Below, one piece after another: positions 26,906 through 36,059 of a DNA stretch of 64,000 bases. This DNA comes from Trebonia sp963773105 (GTDB lineage Bacteria > Actinomycetota > Actinomycetes > Streptosporangiales > Streptosporangiaceae), in assembly GCA_963773105.1 (NCBI GenBank), contig CAVZAA010000001.1, forward strand, positions 1 to 64,000, written 5' to 3'. Within the stretch, counting starts at the first letter, position 1, and the number at the start of each line of letters is the position of its first letter. Both the position numbers and the translations under genes were made by a program. The notes under the pieces were generated by a model, which was not told the origin of the DNA, did not search any database, and saw only the letters and a list, made by a program, of their open reading frames with translations.

Positions 26906-27574
26906 ATGAGCACGATGGGCAAGTCCAAGTTCAGCCGGGTTTCTGGACGCGCCAAGCTGGTCGCCGGGGTAGGCGGCGCGCTCGGCGCGGCCGTGGTCGT
27001 GGCGGCTTGCAGCAGCGGGGGTAGCAGCAGCACCGGGGCGGCGGAGAGCGCCTCGCCGGCCGGGGCGTCAGCGCCAGCGTCGGGTAGCGGCGCCACCGCA
27101 TCCGGCGGCACGGTGATCACGATCGCCAAGTCCTCGGCCGGCACCGTCTTGACCAGCGGGTCGGCCCGCGCGGTGTATCTGTGGGCGAAGGACACCGGCG
27201 ACATGTCCACCTGCACCGGTGCGTGCGCGGCGGCGTGGCCCCCGGTGACGACCACCGGCACCGCGACCGCGTCCGGCGGCGCCACTGCGAGCGACATCGG
27301 CACGATCACCCGGACGGATGGCACCAAGCAGGTGACCTACGACGGGCATCCGCTGTACTACTTCTCCGGCGACTCGGGCCCAGGTACCGCCAGCGGGCAG
27401 GGCAGCGACGCCTTCGGCGCGAAGTGGTGGCTGGTCGCCCCGGCCGGCAGCGATGTCACCGCCTCGGTGAGCTCGTTCACCGCGGGCGCGTCCGCGGCGG
27501 CCCCGGCCGCGCCGGCACCCTCCGCTCCGGCTCCGGCCCCGGCGTCGTCGAGCGCCGGCGGCGGCTGGTCCTGA
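26906..27574 (+). CDS. Secreted lipoprotein with COG4315-type repeats
   Basis: The 222-aa protein from ATG 26906 has a signal peptide ending in VVVAACSSGG (lipobox, Cys near 29). A Ser/Ala/Gly linker follows, then two repeats of the Lipoprotein_15/COG4315 type: VYLWAKDTGDMSTCTGACAA with AWPPV, and VTYDGHPLYYFSGDSGPGTA with GAKWWLVAPAG. The tail is Ala/Pro-rich and may span the wall. The family is periplasmic/extracellular, of unknown function. It is followed 40 bases later by a small membrane protein in the same direction. Confidence 0.8.
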   Translation: MSTMGKSKFSRVSGRAKLVAGVGGALGAAVVVAACSSGGSSSTGAAESASPAGASAPASGSGATASGGTVITIAKSSAGTVLTSGSARAVYLWAKDTGDMSTCTGACAAAWPPVTTTGTATASGGATASDIGTITRTDGTKQVTYDGHPLYYFSGDSGPGTASGQGSDAFGAKWWLVAPAGSDVTASVSSFTAGASAAAPAAPAPSAPAPAPASSSAGGGWS

Positions 27575-27614
27575 CGAACCGATTTCCGAATCACTCAACG
27601 CCTGAGGAGGCGTC

Positions 27615-28097
27615 ATGTTCAATCCCGAACCCATCATTCGACTCCTGTTCCGCAGACCGGGCGCGCTGCGGTCCCGGGCCGCCCGCCTAATGGTTCTGGC
27701 GCTGGCCGGGACCGGCGCGGGCTTCCTGGTCTGGTCGGCCGTGATCCACCTGGAGCTGTGGGGGGACGGCTACCGCGACATCCCGACCATCGGGCCGCTG
27801 TTCCTGGTGCAGGGCATCGCCTCCATCGCCGTGGCGGTGGCGATCGTGGCCTTCCGCTGGCTGGCGCTGCTGGCGGTCGGCGCCGTGGCGGGCGTCGCGA
27901 CCGCCGTCGGGCTGCTCCTGACCGTCTACGTCGGGCTGTTCGGCTACACCGAGAGCCTGTCGGTCCCGTACGCGACGCTGTCGCTGGCGGTCGAGTTCAC
28001 CGCCGCCTTCGTCCTGCTGCTGGCCACGGGACTGCTCGCGCTGAGCCCGGTCGCCCACCCGGCGGCCCATCGCGCCCCGGTGCCGTCCTATGGCTGA
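27615..28097 (+). CDS. Small membrane protein, four predicted helices
   Basis: The 160-aa protein starts at ATG 27615 with GAGGAGG seven bases upstream. Hydrophobic stretches at about residues 25-45, 60-82, 85-108 and 118-142 predict four transmembrane helices. The segment AVIHLELWGDGYRDIPTIGP between helices 1 and 2 is characteristic of a family found beside COG4315 lipoproteins in actinomycetes. That and the close spacing suggest they act together. No catalytic residues are evident. Confidence 0.75.
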   Translation: MFNPEPIIRLLFRRPGALRSRAARLMVLALAGTGAGFLVWSAVIHLELWGDGYRDIPTIGPLFLVQGIASIAVAVAIVAFRWLALLAVGAVAGVATAVGLLLTVYVGLFGYTESLSVPYATLSLAVEFTAAFVLLLATGLLALSPVAHPAAHRAPVPSYG

Positions 28098-28357
28098 GGT
28101 GCAGGGAAGCCTGAACCACGGGGGCCTCACCGGAGCAGTCCGATGAGGTGCCCGTGGCTGGCCTGGCCGGCGGTGAGCCCGGCCTTGAGATCGCGTTCGT
28201 GCGCCAGCGCCGGCCGATCGCCTTCGGGGCGGCGCCGGGTGTCGCCCGCGACCCGGCCGCTACACGGGATGTCGCGCAGAGAGCCGTGGAGCGGACGTGG
28301 TGCCGCGCGCCGGTGCATGACTCAGGACGCAGCTCGATCCATGCATGGCTGACGACC

Positions 28358-28600
28358 ATGAGATGCGCGGAGCTGCATGACCTGGACGCCGAGGTGGCGC
28401 TTGGTGCGCTCACCGGCCGGGGTCGCGCGGCCGCGATCGCGCACCTGGGGGAATGCAGAGCCTGCCGCGAGGACGTTCGCCGGCTGATGGTGATCGGCGG
28501 GCAGCTGCTCGAGCTGCTGCCGCCGGTCGACCCGCCGCCCGGCTTCGAGACCCGGGTGCTCGAGCGGGTTGGAATACCCGCACCGAGGTCGGCTACCTGA
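28358..28600 (+). CDS. Orphan zinc-finger anti-sigma-type domain protein
   Basis: From ATG 28358 the 80-aa protein contains ELHDLDAEVALGALTGRGRA and AAIAHLGECRACREDVRRL, the H-x3-C-x2-C zinc-binding helix of anti-sigma factors (ZAS fold). Usual anti-sigma factors continue into a membrane helix and an outer domain, but this one stops after FETRVLERVG. No sigma-factor gene is adjacent. It could be a soluble anti-sigma factor or a truncated relic. The frame is open further upstream to 28148, with weak coding character. Confidence 0.6.
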   Translation: MRCAELHDLDAEVALGALTGRGRAAAIAHLGECRACREDVRRLMVIGGQLLELLPPVDPPPGFETRVLERVGIPAPRSAT

Positions 28601-28702
28601 TCGCGAGGCTGCCGCCGGGTCTACGATGAGCGGTGCCGCCATGCGGTAACGGCCTCCGCGTGCACTGGCCGGCAGCCGGACGGGCGGGAGGTCGCGAGCC
28701 GA

Positions 28703-30123
28703 ATGACGAAGCCGTTCCGCTGTTTTCCGTCGGCCCTGCTCGCGGTGACCGCCGTCGCCGCGGCGGCCGCCTGCACCGCTCCATCGACGTCCGCACCTGC
28801 GGCGTCTTCCTCAGCACAGCCAACAGCATCCTCGGCGGCGGCGCCGCATTCACTGTCGCCGTCCGTAGCCGCGGCGGATCGCTCGGCGTCGGCCGATTCG
28901 ACCACGCCGCTGGTGGTGCCAGCGGGCGAGGGCGCCGGGGCGCTCGCCGTCCCACGGGTGCTGACGGTGCCGTCCGGCTGGACCGCCCGGGTGTGGGCGC
29001 GGGTGAACGACGCGCGGATGGAAGCCTGGGCGCCGGAGGGAGACCTCCTGGTCAGCACCCCCAACGACGGCCACATCGTGGAGTTGCGGCCGGATGCGGC
29101 GGGCACCGCGACCATGACGACCCTGCTCTCCGGGCTCACCGATCCCCAGGGCCTGACGTTCGCAAAGCTGGCCGGGCGGTGGGTGCTGTACGTTGGCGAA
29201 TCGGATCAGATCGACCGGTACCCCTGGGGGTCGGCCGGGATCAGCGGCGCCCGCACGGTGATCGCCCAGGGACTGCCGGACCTCGACCGGACCGGCGACG
29301 ACGTGCACCGGCCCAAGGACGTGACGGTCGCCGCCGACGGGACGATCTACTTCAACGTGGGCAGCTCATCCAACGCCAACCCCGACGACCGGACGATGTC
29401 GCCCCAGCGGGCGGTGATCATGGCCGTCCGCCCCGACGGGAAGGACCTGCGGGTAGTCGAGCGCGGTGTCCGCAACGGCGAGGGCCTGGCCGTCGCGCCG
29501 AACGGCGCCGTCTGGACCGCGGTCAACGAGCGCGACAACATCCCGTACCCGTCGCGCGGCCCCTACGCGACGTACTTCAACGCCTTCGGCCAGGTCATTC
29601 AGACTTACGTCAACGACCACCCGCCCGACGAGGTGGCGCCGGTCACCGTCGGCCGGGACCTGGGCTGGCCGTACTGCGACCCGGATCAGGACGACAACAC
29701 CCCACCCGGGTCGCTGGCCGACGTCCCGCTCGTGGCCAACGCTGCCACCAACCCGACCGGAACCGCGTTGAACTGCGCGAGGCTCGCCCCGATCGAGGTC
29801 GGGCTGCCCGCGCACAGCGCACCGCTCGGCCTCGACCTTCCTCGAGGGCAGCAAGATCCCGGCGCCTTGGTCCGACGGCGCCGTGCTCGCCGTGCACGGC
29901 TCGTGGGACCGGCACCCGCCGCGCGCGCCCGCTGTGGTGTGGCTGGCCTGGGACGCCGCCAAGAGCACGCTGACACCAGCGGTCACCCTGGTCGGCGGGT
30001 TCGAGAATCCCGACGGCACCTACTGGGGGGCGCCCGGTGGACGCGGTGCCCGGTCCCGACGGCGCGCTCTACGTGAGCGACGACAGCGCGGGCGCGATCT
30101 ACCGACTAGCGCCGGCCGGTTAA
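28703..30123 (+). CDS. PQQ-dependent sugar dehydrogenase-like lipoprotein, two frameshifts
   Basis: The protein has a lipoprotein-like N-terminus (LLAVTAVAAAAACTAPST) and an Ala/Ser linker. The soluble glucose/sorbosone dehydrogenase propeller follows: LSGLTDPQGLTFAKLAGRWV, HRPKDVTVAADGTIYFNVGS, RGVRNGEGLAVAP, LGWPYCDPDQD. After HSAPLGL (29826) one extra base shifts to TFLEGSKIPAPWSDGAVLAV with HGSWDR. A second extra G in a six-G run near 30035 leads to RPVDAVPGPDGALYVSDDSA and GAIYRLAP, stopping at TAA 30121. Corrected length is about 472 residues. It would oxidise sugars outside the membrane. The shifts look like sequencing errors. Confidence 0.78.
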
Positions 30124-30178
30124 ACCGTGACGTGCCCGGCGGCGTGCGGACCGCGCGCGGTGCGGCATCCTAGGAGTC

Positions 30179-30709
30179 ATGCCGCCAGCCGCTGATCTGC
30201 CGTTGCCGCCGCCGCGAGACCCGTCGGAGCCCTACCGGATCTGCTGCGTCTGCCTGGGGAACATCTGCCGTTCCCCGATGGCCGACGCCGTGCTCCGCGC
30301 CCAGATCGAACAGGCCGGCCTCGACAAGCGCGTCATCGTGGACAGCGCGGGGACCGGCGACTGGCATGTGGGCGATCGGATGCACGGCAAGGCCAGCCGT
30401 CAGCTCAAGCGCAACGGCTACGACGGCGAAACCCACCGAGCCCGCCAGTTCGACCCGTCCTGGCTGGCCGAACGCGACCTCGTCCTCGCCATGGACGCCA
30501 GCAACCTCCGCGACCTGCGCGCCCTCGCGGTCGACGCCGACGACCACCGGATCAGGCTGTTCGGCGAGGTCGGCGGCCTGCGCGGGGCGGAGGTCCCCGA
30601 CCCCTACTACGGCGGCGACGCCGAATTCGCCGACGTACTCGCCATGCTCGAAGCGGGCATGGCGCACCTGGTAGCCCGGCTCAAAGCACTTCCCGAGCTA
30701 TCCGAGTAA
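30179..30709 (+). CDS. Low-molecular-weight protein tyrosine phosphatase
   Basis: The 176-aa protein has the P-loop CLGNICRS (Cys25 to Arg31, C-x5-R) near the N-terminus after a proline-rich leader, and the general-acid Asp in VPDPYYGGDAEF near residue 140. These are the two hallmarks of LMW-PTPs, which dephosphorylate tyrosine residues on cytoplasmic or exported substrates. Length is slightly above the usual ~155 because of the leader. A later start is possible but none has a better ribosome site. Confidence 0.9.
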   Translation: MPPAADLPLPPPRDPSEPYRICCVCLGNICRSPMADAVLRAQIEQAGLDKRVIVDSAGTGDWHVGDRMHGKASRQLKRNGYDGETHRARQFDPSWLAERDLVLAMDASNLRDLRALAVDADDHRIRLFGEVGGLRGAEVPDPYYGGDAEFADVLAMLEAGMAHLVARLKALPELSE

Positions 30710-30741
30710 CCCAGGCCTCCACCGCGCCCCCGAGCCGCTCC

Positions 30742-30795
30742 AAGATCAGAAATTCCAAATCGATCATCCCGAACGGACCCGCCCGACTCTCCCAC
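30742..30795 (+). repeat. Interspersed ~45-bp repeat, copy 1
   Basis: AGAAATTCCAAATCGATC then ATCCCGAACGGACCCG, continuing CCCGACTC, lies 33 bases after the phosphatase stop codon, in the same direction. It matches copies near 31872, 38733, 48816 and 58455. Confidence 0.75.
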
Positions 30796-30895
30796 CCCGC
30801 CCGACTCGCAACGACCGTGGCCCACCCCCGGCGCATTGTCCCCCTCGTGCACCCCTGCCACTTCCGCCTCGACTGCTTCGCGTTCGAGCTCCACC

Positions 30896-31022
30896 TTCCT
30901 ATCGGTTTTGACCACTCCAGATACCTTCCTATCAGTTCTGACCGCTTTTCCGCCCGATTTGTCCGATTCTTGTGGTCAAAACCGATAGATAGATGCGCGA
31001 CTGGTCAAAAGTGATAGGAAGA
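30896..31022. repeat. Four-part palindromic intergenic repeat
   Basis: Two forward units (TTCCTATCGGTTTTGACCA at 30896, TTCCTATCAGTTCTGACCG at 30926) are followed by two inverted units (TGGTCAAAACCGATAG at 30972, TGGTCAAAAGTGATAGGAA at 31003). The inner pair can form a 16-bp perfect stem. The element is AT-rich against its surroundings and sits between two convergent genes, so it could act as a bidirectional terminator or be a mobile palindrome. Confidence 0.7.
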
Positions 31023-31055
31023 TGCAAGCCTGCGGCCGGGGCACCCGGCGGGATC

Positions 31056-32941
31056 TCAGTCGGAAAGCGTGTCGTCCGGATCGTCGAACGCCTGGGCGTC
31101 GGGTGAGAGCGGAAGCCGCACCTGGAAGTCGGCCCCCTCGCCGGGCGCCGTGCGAACCGAGACCGTCCCGCCGTGCGCGCTCACCAGCCCGGCCACGATC
31201 GCCAACCCGAGCCCGGTGCCGCCGGACGCCCGGTTCCGCGCCGCGTCGGCCCGGTAGAACCGCTCGAACACCCGCTGCGCCTGCTCCGCAGGCATCCCGG
31301 GCCCGTCGTCCTCGACATCGAGCACCACCGCGGGCACCGGTCCGTCGCTCGCAGCGGCAGCATCCCCGGCACCGCCCGCAGACCCGTTCGCGCCAGCCGA
31401 GGCTTGACCATTGGCCCGTCCGTCGGCCTCGGGCGGCAGCGTGCCCGCCCCGATCTTCACCCGGACCGGCGTCCCCGCCGGGGTATGGGTGAGCGCGTTG
31501 TTCACCAGGTTCGCGAGCACCTGCCGCAGCCGAGGCTCGTCCCCGTCCACCAGGAACGCGGTGCCCGGCGCGACGATCAGGTCGATCGGCCGGCCGGGGG
31601 CGACGATCCGCGCATCCTGCACGGCGTCGACCGCCAGCGTGAGCACGTCCACCGGCGCGACGTTCAGCGGCCGCTGCTGGTCAAGCCGGGCCAGCATGAG
31701 CAGGTCCTCGACCAGCAGCCCCATCCGAGTGGCCTCGGCCTCGACCCGCGCTATCAGGTGATCGAGTTCCTCCGGCGGCATGCCGCCAGCGGGGGAGAGG
31801 CCGTCGCCGGACGCGCTGCCAGGCGATGGCCGCTCCGGGGTCGGCCCCCCGAGCGAGGAGCCGCCGGCCGACTGGGAGACAGTCGCGTCCGTTCGAGATG
31901 ACTGGTCTTGATCTTCCGAGCGGGGGCCGCGACCGCCGTTGACGCCGGCCCGCCCCCGCCTGCCCCGCCGCGCATGCGGTAGTGGGCGGCGAAGCCGCGA
32001 ATGGTCGTGAGCGGCGTCCGCAGCTCATGCGACGCGTCGGCGATGAACCGGCGCATCCGCTCCTCGGACTCGTGCGCGGCCTGCTCCGACTCCTCCTGGG
32101 CATGGAACGCCCGCTCGATCTGCGTCAGCATGGCGTTCAGGGACCGGCCAAGCGAGCCGACCTCGGTGCGGGGATCGCCCTCGGGTACCCGGTGGTCGAG
32201 GTGGCCCTTAGCGATCTGGCCGGCCGTCAGCTCGATGTCGTTGAGCGGCCGGAGGTTGGCCCGGACGGCCGCGGCGCCGACAACGGCGAGGACAAGCACG
32301 ATCGCACCGCCGACGATCAAGTCGAACAACACCAGACGGGTAGTGAGGGCGTTGACGTTGCCCAGGTCAACGGCGACGATGACGGTCACCGACGACGCCG
32401 TCGTAGGACCGGCGGAGCCGATGTACGGGTAGTTGTCAATCCGTTGGGCGATGACCCGCCAGGTGTCGGGACCTGACTGCGACGGGACCGTGATCAGCAC
32501 TGGGGTCGAGTTGCTGGCCCAGTCTGTACCGCTCGGCAGGGTCGGCAGCGAGCCGGGGGATGAGCCTCCGCCCGAGATCGGATAGCTGCCGGCCGGCGCC
32601 CAGGTGAGCTGCCGGCCGGGCTTCTGAACGCCGGCGATCAGGCCGGTTCCTCTCTGAAGCGGCGCCGCGTACCCAGGTGTCGCCCCGTTCGTGTTGATGT
32701 GCGAGAACACCCCTCGCAACGTGGGGTCGCGCTGCGTTGTCACGTATCCGTGCAGCATGTAGACGCTGGCCACGCTGATCACCGAGAGCGCTACGATCAC
32801 CAGCGCCAGGACCGCCGTGATCAGCTTGGTCCGCAGCGGCGTCCGGTCGGATAGTCGCTGGAAGAAATGCCGACGGTGCTCGTCCCGGTGACGCCAGGGC
32901 GGGGCGGGCGCCTCCGTGTCGGGGATCTCTGGTTCCGACAT
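31056..32941 (-). CDS. Sensor histidine kinase, frameshift in an inserted loop
   Basis: From ATG 32939-32941 the kinase has an N-terminal membrane helix (LITAVLALVIVALSVISVAS), an extracytoplasmic sensor of ~150 residues, and a second helix (LFDLIVGGAIVLVLAVVGAA). HAMP (PLNDIELTAGQIAKGHLDHR) and the H-box FIADASHELRTPLTTIRGFA follow. After MRGGAG comes an unusual ~60-residue low-complexity insert, then ELDHLIARVEAEATRMGLLV and the ATPase boxes (NLVNNALTHT, DDGPGMP, GGTGLGLAIVAGLV). One G is missing in the G run at 31845-31850, splitting the frame. It overlaps the response-regulator operon and would phosphorylate that protein. Confidence 0.85.
31872..31915 (-). repeat. Interspersed ~45-bp repeat, copy 2, inside histidine kinase gene
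   Basis: The complement reads GATCAAGACCAGTCATCTCG then AACGGACGCGACTGTCTCCC, matching the intergenic copies at about 70-75 %. It lies in the extra loop between the two HisKA helices of the kinase, oriented as the gene is. Confidence 0.6.
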
Positions 32942-32952
32942 GGCGGCGACCA

Positions 32953-33684
32953 CTACGACGACGGGAGCCGCAGTACGTACCCGACGCCACGCAGGGTGTG
33001 GATGAGCCGTGGCTCCTTGGTGTCGACCTTGCGACGCAAGACGGAAACGTAGGACTCGACGATGCCGGTGTCACCGCGGAAGTCGTAGTCCCAAACGTGG
33101 TCGAGGATCTGCATCTTCGACAGCACCCGGTTGGCGTTGGACATGAAGTAGCGCAGCAGCTTGAACTCGGTCGGCGACAGCTGCACCTGCGCGCCGCCTC
33201 GCCACACCTCGTGGCTCTCCTCGTCCAGTTCAAGATCGGCGAACTTCAGCCGCGGGGTCGGCTCCACGCCGTCGCCGCGGGTCCGCCGCAGCACCGCCTT
33301 GATCCGCGCGATGACCTCTTCGAGCGAGAACGGCTTGGTGACGTAGTCGTCGCCGCCCAGCGTGAGGCCCCTGATCTTGTCGTCGGTGCCGTCCCGCGCG
33401 GTCAGGAACACGACCGGGATCCGCGCGCCGCCGCCGCGCAGCCGGCGGATGACGTCAAAGCCGTCCATGTCGGGCAGCATCACGTCGAGCACGATGAGGT
33501 CGGGGCGGTGCCGCTGCGCCGCCTGCACCGCCTCGGTGCCGCCGGCCGCAGTGATCACCTCGAAGCCCGCGTAACGGAGGGACGCCGAGAGGAGCTCGAG
33601 GATGTTCGGCTCGTCCTCGACGACGAGCAGCCGCGCGTCGGACTGCGGCCGCTCTTCGATGATCGACGTGTTCATGACCTTCAT
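32953..33684 (-). CDS. OmpR-family response regulator
   Basis: The 243-aa protein has a receiver domain (VVEDEPNI acid pair, phosphoacceptor Asp67 in LIVLDVMLPDMDGF, Thr in VVFLTARDG, Lys in VTKPFSLEEV). It also has a winged-helix DNA-binding domain (LDEESHEVWRGGAQVQLSPT, EFKLLRYFM, VSVLRRKVD). The pattern resembles TcrX/MprA/PhoP-type regulators. The start chosen is ATG 33684; an ATG three codons later (33675) is equally possible. The kinase gene begins at or just after its stop, so the two form a classical two-component operon. Confidence 0.92.
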   Translation of the reverse strand: MKVMNTSIIEERPQSDARLLVVEDEPNILELLSASLRYAGFEVITAAGGTEAVQAAQRHRPDLIVLDVMLPDMDGFDVIRRLRGGGARIPVVFLTARDGTDDKIRGLTLGGDDYVTKPFSLEEVIARIKAVLRRTRGDGVEPTPRLKFADLELDEESHEVWRGGAQVQLSPTEFKLLRYFMSNANRVLSKMQILDHVWDYDFRGDTGIVESYVSVLRRKVDTKEPRLIHTLRGVGYVLRLPSS

Positions 33685-33857
33685 CCTCGCGCCTCTTGCT
33701 GAGCGCAACCTGAACGTTTCCTCGGGGACGGCTGCTTTGTTCCCAGGGTACGCTCCGCGAAAGCTGCGCAGATCAGGACGTCGCCGGCAGACGAAATTGG
33801 GAGTTTTTCGGCTGCGGGAGGGGGCGGAGGGCGGGCGCGGTGCCCGGCGACTGGGCG

Positions 33858-34091
33858 TTAAGACGCGCGGGGCGTCCGGGCCGCTAGCCAGTGGGCGATG
33901 GCGGCCGGGCGGGTGTGCACGCCGAGTTTGGAGTAGATGCGCCTGACGTGATTCTTGACCGTTTTCTCTGCCAGGAACAGGTGAGCCGCGATCTCGCCGT
34001 TGGTATGCCCTCCGGCGATGAGCGACATGACCTCAATCTCGCGGGTCGACAGCCCTAGGCTGGTCTCCTCATCAACCCCTGCGCGGCTCAT
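33858..34091 (-). CDS. Stand-alone LuxR-type DNA-binding protein
   Basis: The 77-aa protein from ATG 34089-34091 is essentially only a LuxR/NarL helix-turn-helix: LGLSTREIEVMSLIAGGHTN, GEIAAHLFLAEKTVKNHVRR, IYSKLGVHTR. No receiver domain is present. Small orphan regulators like this are common in actinomycetes. It lies upstream of the two-component operon in the same direction with a ~170-base gap. Its target is unknown. Confidence 0.85.
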   Translation of the reverse strand: MSRAGVDEETSLGLSTREIEVMSLIAGGHTNGEIAAHLFLAEKTVKNHVRRIYSKLGVHTRPAAIAHWLAARTPRAS

Positions 34092-34422
34092 GAGACCTCC
34101 GGTTAAGCCAGTTCGTGGCGCACCGGACAGGGCACGTCGGCGCGCGCGAATTAGCGCGCGCTGGCGACGCCACAGCACCGTCGCGTCACGGTGTCAAGAC
34201 CTACCTTTACCCGTACAGATACACCAAAAAGGCCTCGCTCAAACCGCCCGAACCCCCTCGAACCCGCCCGCCCCGGTCCGGCACCCGCGCCACCAGCAGG
34301 AATGCCACCCTGTCACCTACGCCACCGACAGCCCCTACCGGTGTCGCTGGCGTGGCCGACATCTGCCCGAGCATGTCAATGGCGTAGCCGACAGGCGGTG
34401 CCACGGCCAACGAGCCCGAAGG
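34092..34422. repeat. Intergenic region with TGTCG..TACGCCATCGACA repeats, cluster 1
   Basis: The right part holds three related 20-25-bp units: CTGTCACCTACGCCACCGAC near 34308, TGTCGCTGGCGTGGCCGACA near 34340, and TGTCAATGGCGTAGCCGACA near 34374 (inverted). The same family recurs at 38812-38932. No gene is supported. The units flank the 3' end of the LCP gene. Confidence 0.6.
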
Positions 34423-35709
34423 CTAGCCGACCTGGGTGCCGGTCAGCAGGCCGGCTGGGACCGGCTTGCCCGCCTTTAGCGCATTGAACAGCTTGAGTGC
34501 CTGTGCCTGGTCCCACAGCACCGCGTCCCCCGCGCTGGTCTGGTAGTTGGAGTTGGCGATCGGCACGGTGCCGGACTGCGGGCCGCGTAGCGCCTGCGCC
34601 ACCTGGATCAGGTCCCACAGGCTGGTGCCCTTGTCGACCGCGATCGAACTGGCCGCGGTGGACGCGAACGGGAGCGCGGTGAACGGGTTCAGGTACACGC
34701 CCGGGCTGGTCGCCTTGGACAGCAGGGCAGAGAGGAACGCCCGCTGGTCCTGGATCCGCTGCAGGTCGGAGGTGGCGAACGAGTGCCGGTCGCGGACGAA
34801 CGCGATCGCCTGGGTCCCGTTGAGGTTGTGGCAACCGGCGGCGAGACCCTTGAACCCCGAGTCTCCCGTCGGGTCGGCCGGGACCGCGGTCTTGACGCAC
34901 ATCCGCACGCCGCCGACCGCGCTGACCACGTCGGCCAGGCCGCCGAAGCCGATGCCCATGTAGTGGTCGATCTTCAGGCCGGTGACCGATTCAACCGTCT
35001 GCACCAGCAGCTTCGGACCGCCGATGGCCAGCGCGGCGTTGATCTTGTTGCTGCCGTGCCCGGGGATCGGGACGTAGGAGTCGCGCGGGATGCTGATGAG
35101 GACCGGCTTGCCGGTGCCCATGTGCAGCAGCATCAGCGAGTCGGAGGCGTCCGCGCCGACCGCGCCCAGGTGCAGCTGAGCCCGTTCGGTCCGGCTGATC
35201 CCGGTCCGCGTGTCGGACCCGGCGATCAGCCAGTTCGTCCCGGCCGAGGTGAGGGTTGTGGCGGGCAGCGTCACGCTCCGGTCCAGCTTCCCGTTGACCC
35301 AGAAGTACGTGCCGGCCGTGCCCGCGATGAGCAACGCGATGACCACGCCGATGACCAGCGCGATCCGTCGTCCGTGACGGCCGGGCTGCCCCCAGAACCG
35401 CCACTTCCGCCCGCTTCCCGGCCCGCCCGGGCCAGGCGCTCCGACCGGCGGCGTTCCCGGCGGCGAGACCAATGGCGGCTGCGCTCCCCAGCCGCCACCG
35501 CCACCAGCCCCGACCTCGTAGCCAGCGCCGCCACCTGCCCCGACCTCGTAGCCGCCGGCGTTGTAGCCGCCTGCGCCGCCGGACCCGGGCGTCGGCTCGA
35601 ACGTCGGCCGATTCGACGGCTGCGGCATGGAAACAGTCCGGTCAGCCGACGCGGGGTCGGACGGCGGGGTTTCCTGGTACCAGCTCTGCCACGGGTCGTT
35701 CTCGCTCAT
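34423..35709 (-). CDS. LytR-CpsA-Psr (LCP) family cell-wall polymer ligase
   Basis: LCP enzymes transfer lipid-linked secondary polymers to peptidoglycan outside the membrane. The 428-aa protein has an N-terminal cytoplasmic low-complexity region rich in Gly/Pro/Tyr, a basic stretch, and one membrane helix (IALVIGVVIALLIAGTAGTY, about residues 115-135). The LCP domain follows: NWLIAGSDTR (Arg), ASDSLMLLHM (Asp), VLISIPRDSYVPIP (Arg), NKINAALAIGG, and GTQAIAFVRDRHS. All conserved polar residues that bind the pyrophosphate are present. Monocistronic by appearance. Confidence 0.92.
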   Translation of the reverse strand: MSENDPWQSWYQETPPSDPASADRTVSMPQPSNRPTFEPTPGSGGAGGYNAGGYEVGAGGGAGYEVGAGGGGGWGAQPPLVSPPGTPPVGAPGPGGPGSGRKWRFWGQPGRHGRRIALVIGVVIALLIAGTAGTYFWVNGKLDRSVTLPATTLTSAGTNWLIAGSDTRTGISRTERAQLHLGAVGADASDSLMLLHMGTGKPVLISIPRDSYVPIPGHGSNKINAALAIGGPKLLVQTVESVTGLKIDHYMGIGFGGLADVVSAVGGVRMCVKTAVPADPTGDSGFKGLAAGCHNLNGTQAIAFVRDRHSFATSDLQRIQDQRAFLSALLSKATSPGVYLNPFTALPFASTAASSIAVDKGTSLWDLIQVAQALRGPQSGTVPIANSNYQTSAGDAVLWDQAQALKLFNALKAGKPVPAGLLTGTQVG

Positions 35710-36059
35710 GCTCTATCCCTTGAGGGGTCGCGGCGGATCACGCCTGAACGGTCCGAGTGTACCGGCGGTATTCAAGCCGGCACGTACGCCGAATAGCGGC
35801 GACCGGCGGCGGGCGCCGAACCCGCTAAAAAATACCCTTCCTGATGCATGGAGTTACCTCACGGTCGCTTGCGGTGATCCGGTAACGTATCAACCTGGTT
35901 GGCAAGTTCCACCAGTCACCAAAGATTTACATACATAACAGTGCATGGCGCTTTGAGCCGCCCGGAGTGCTCCCTCACCTCCAGTCGGCTGTTGCGGCAC
36001 GTCAGCAGCGCATTGTCAGCCCGGACGGCATGCCGGGCTTCCGTGAGGGAGAACACTAA
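35710..36059. other. Intergenic stretch between divergent genes
   Basis: This contains the upstream regions of the LCP gene (minus) and cupin gene (plus). AT-rich tracts at about 35825-35945 (CTAAAAAATACCCTTCC, TTTACATACATAACAG) are promoter-like. No gene is seen. Confidence 0.4.
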
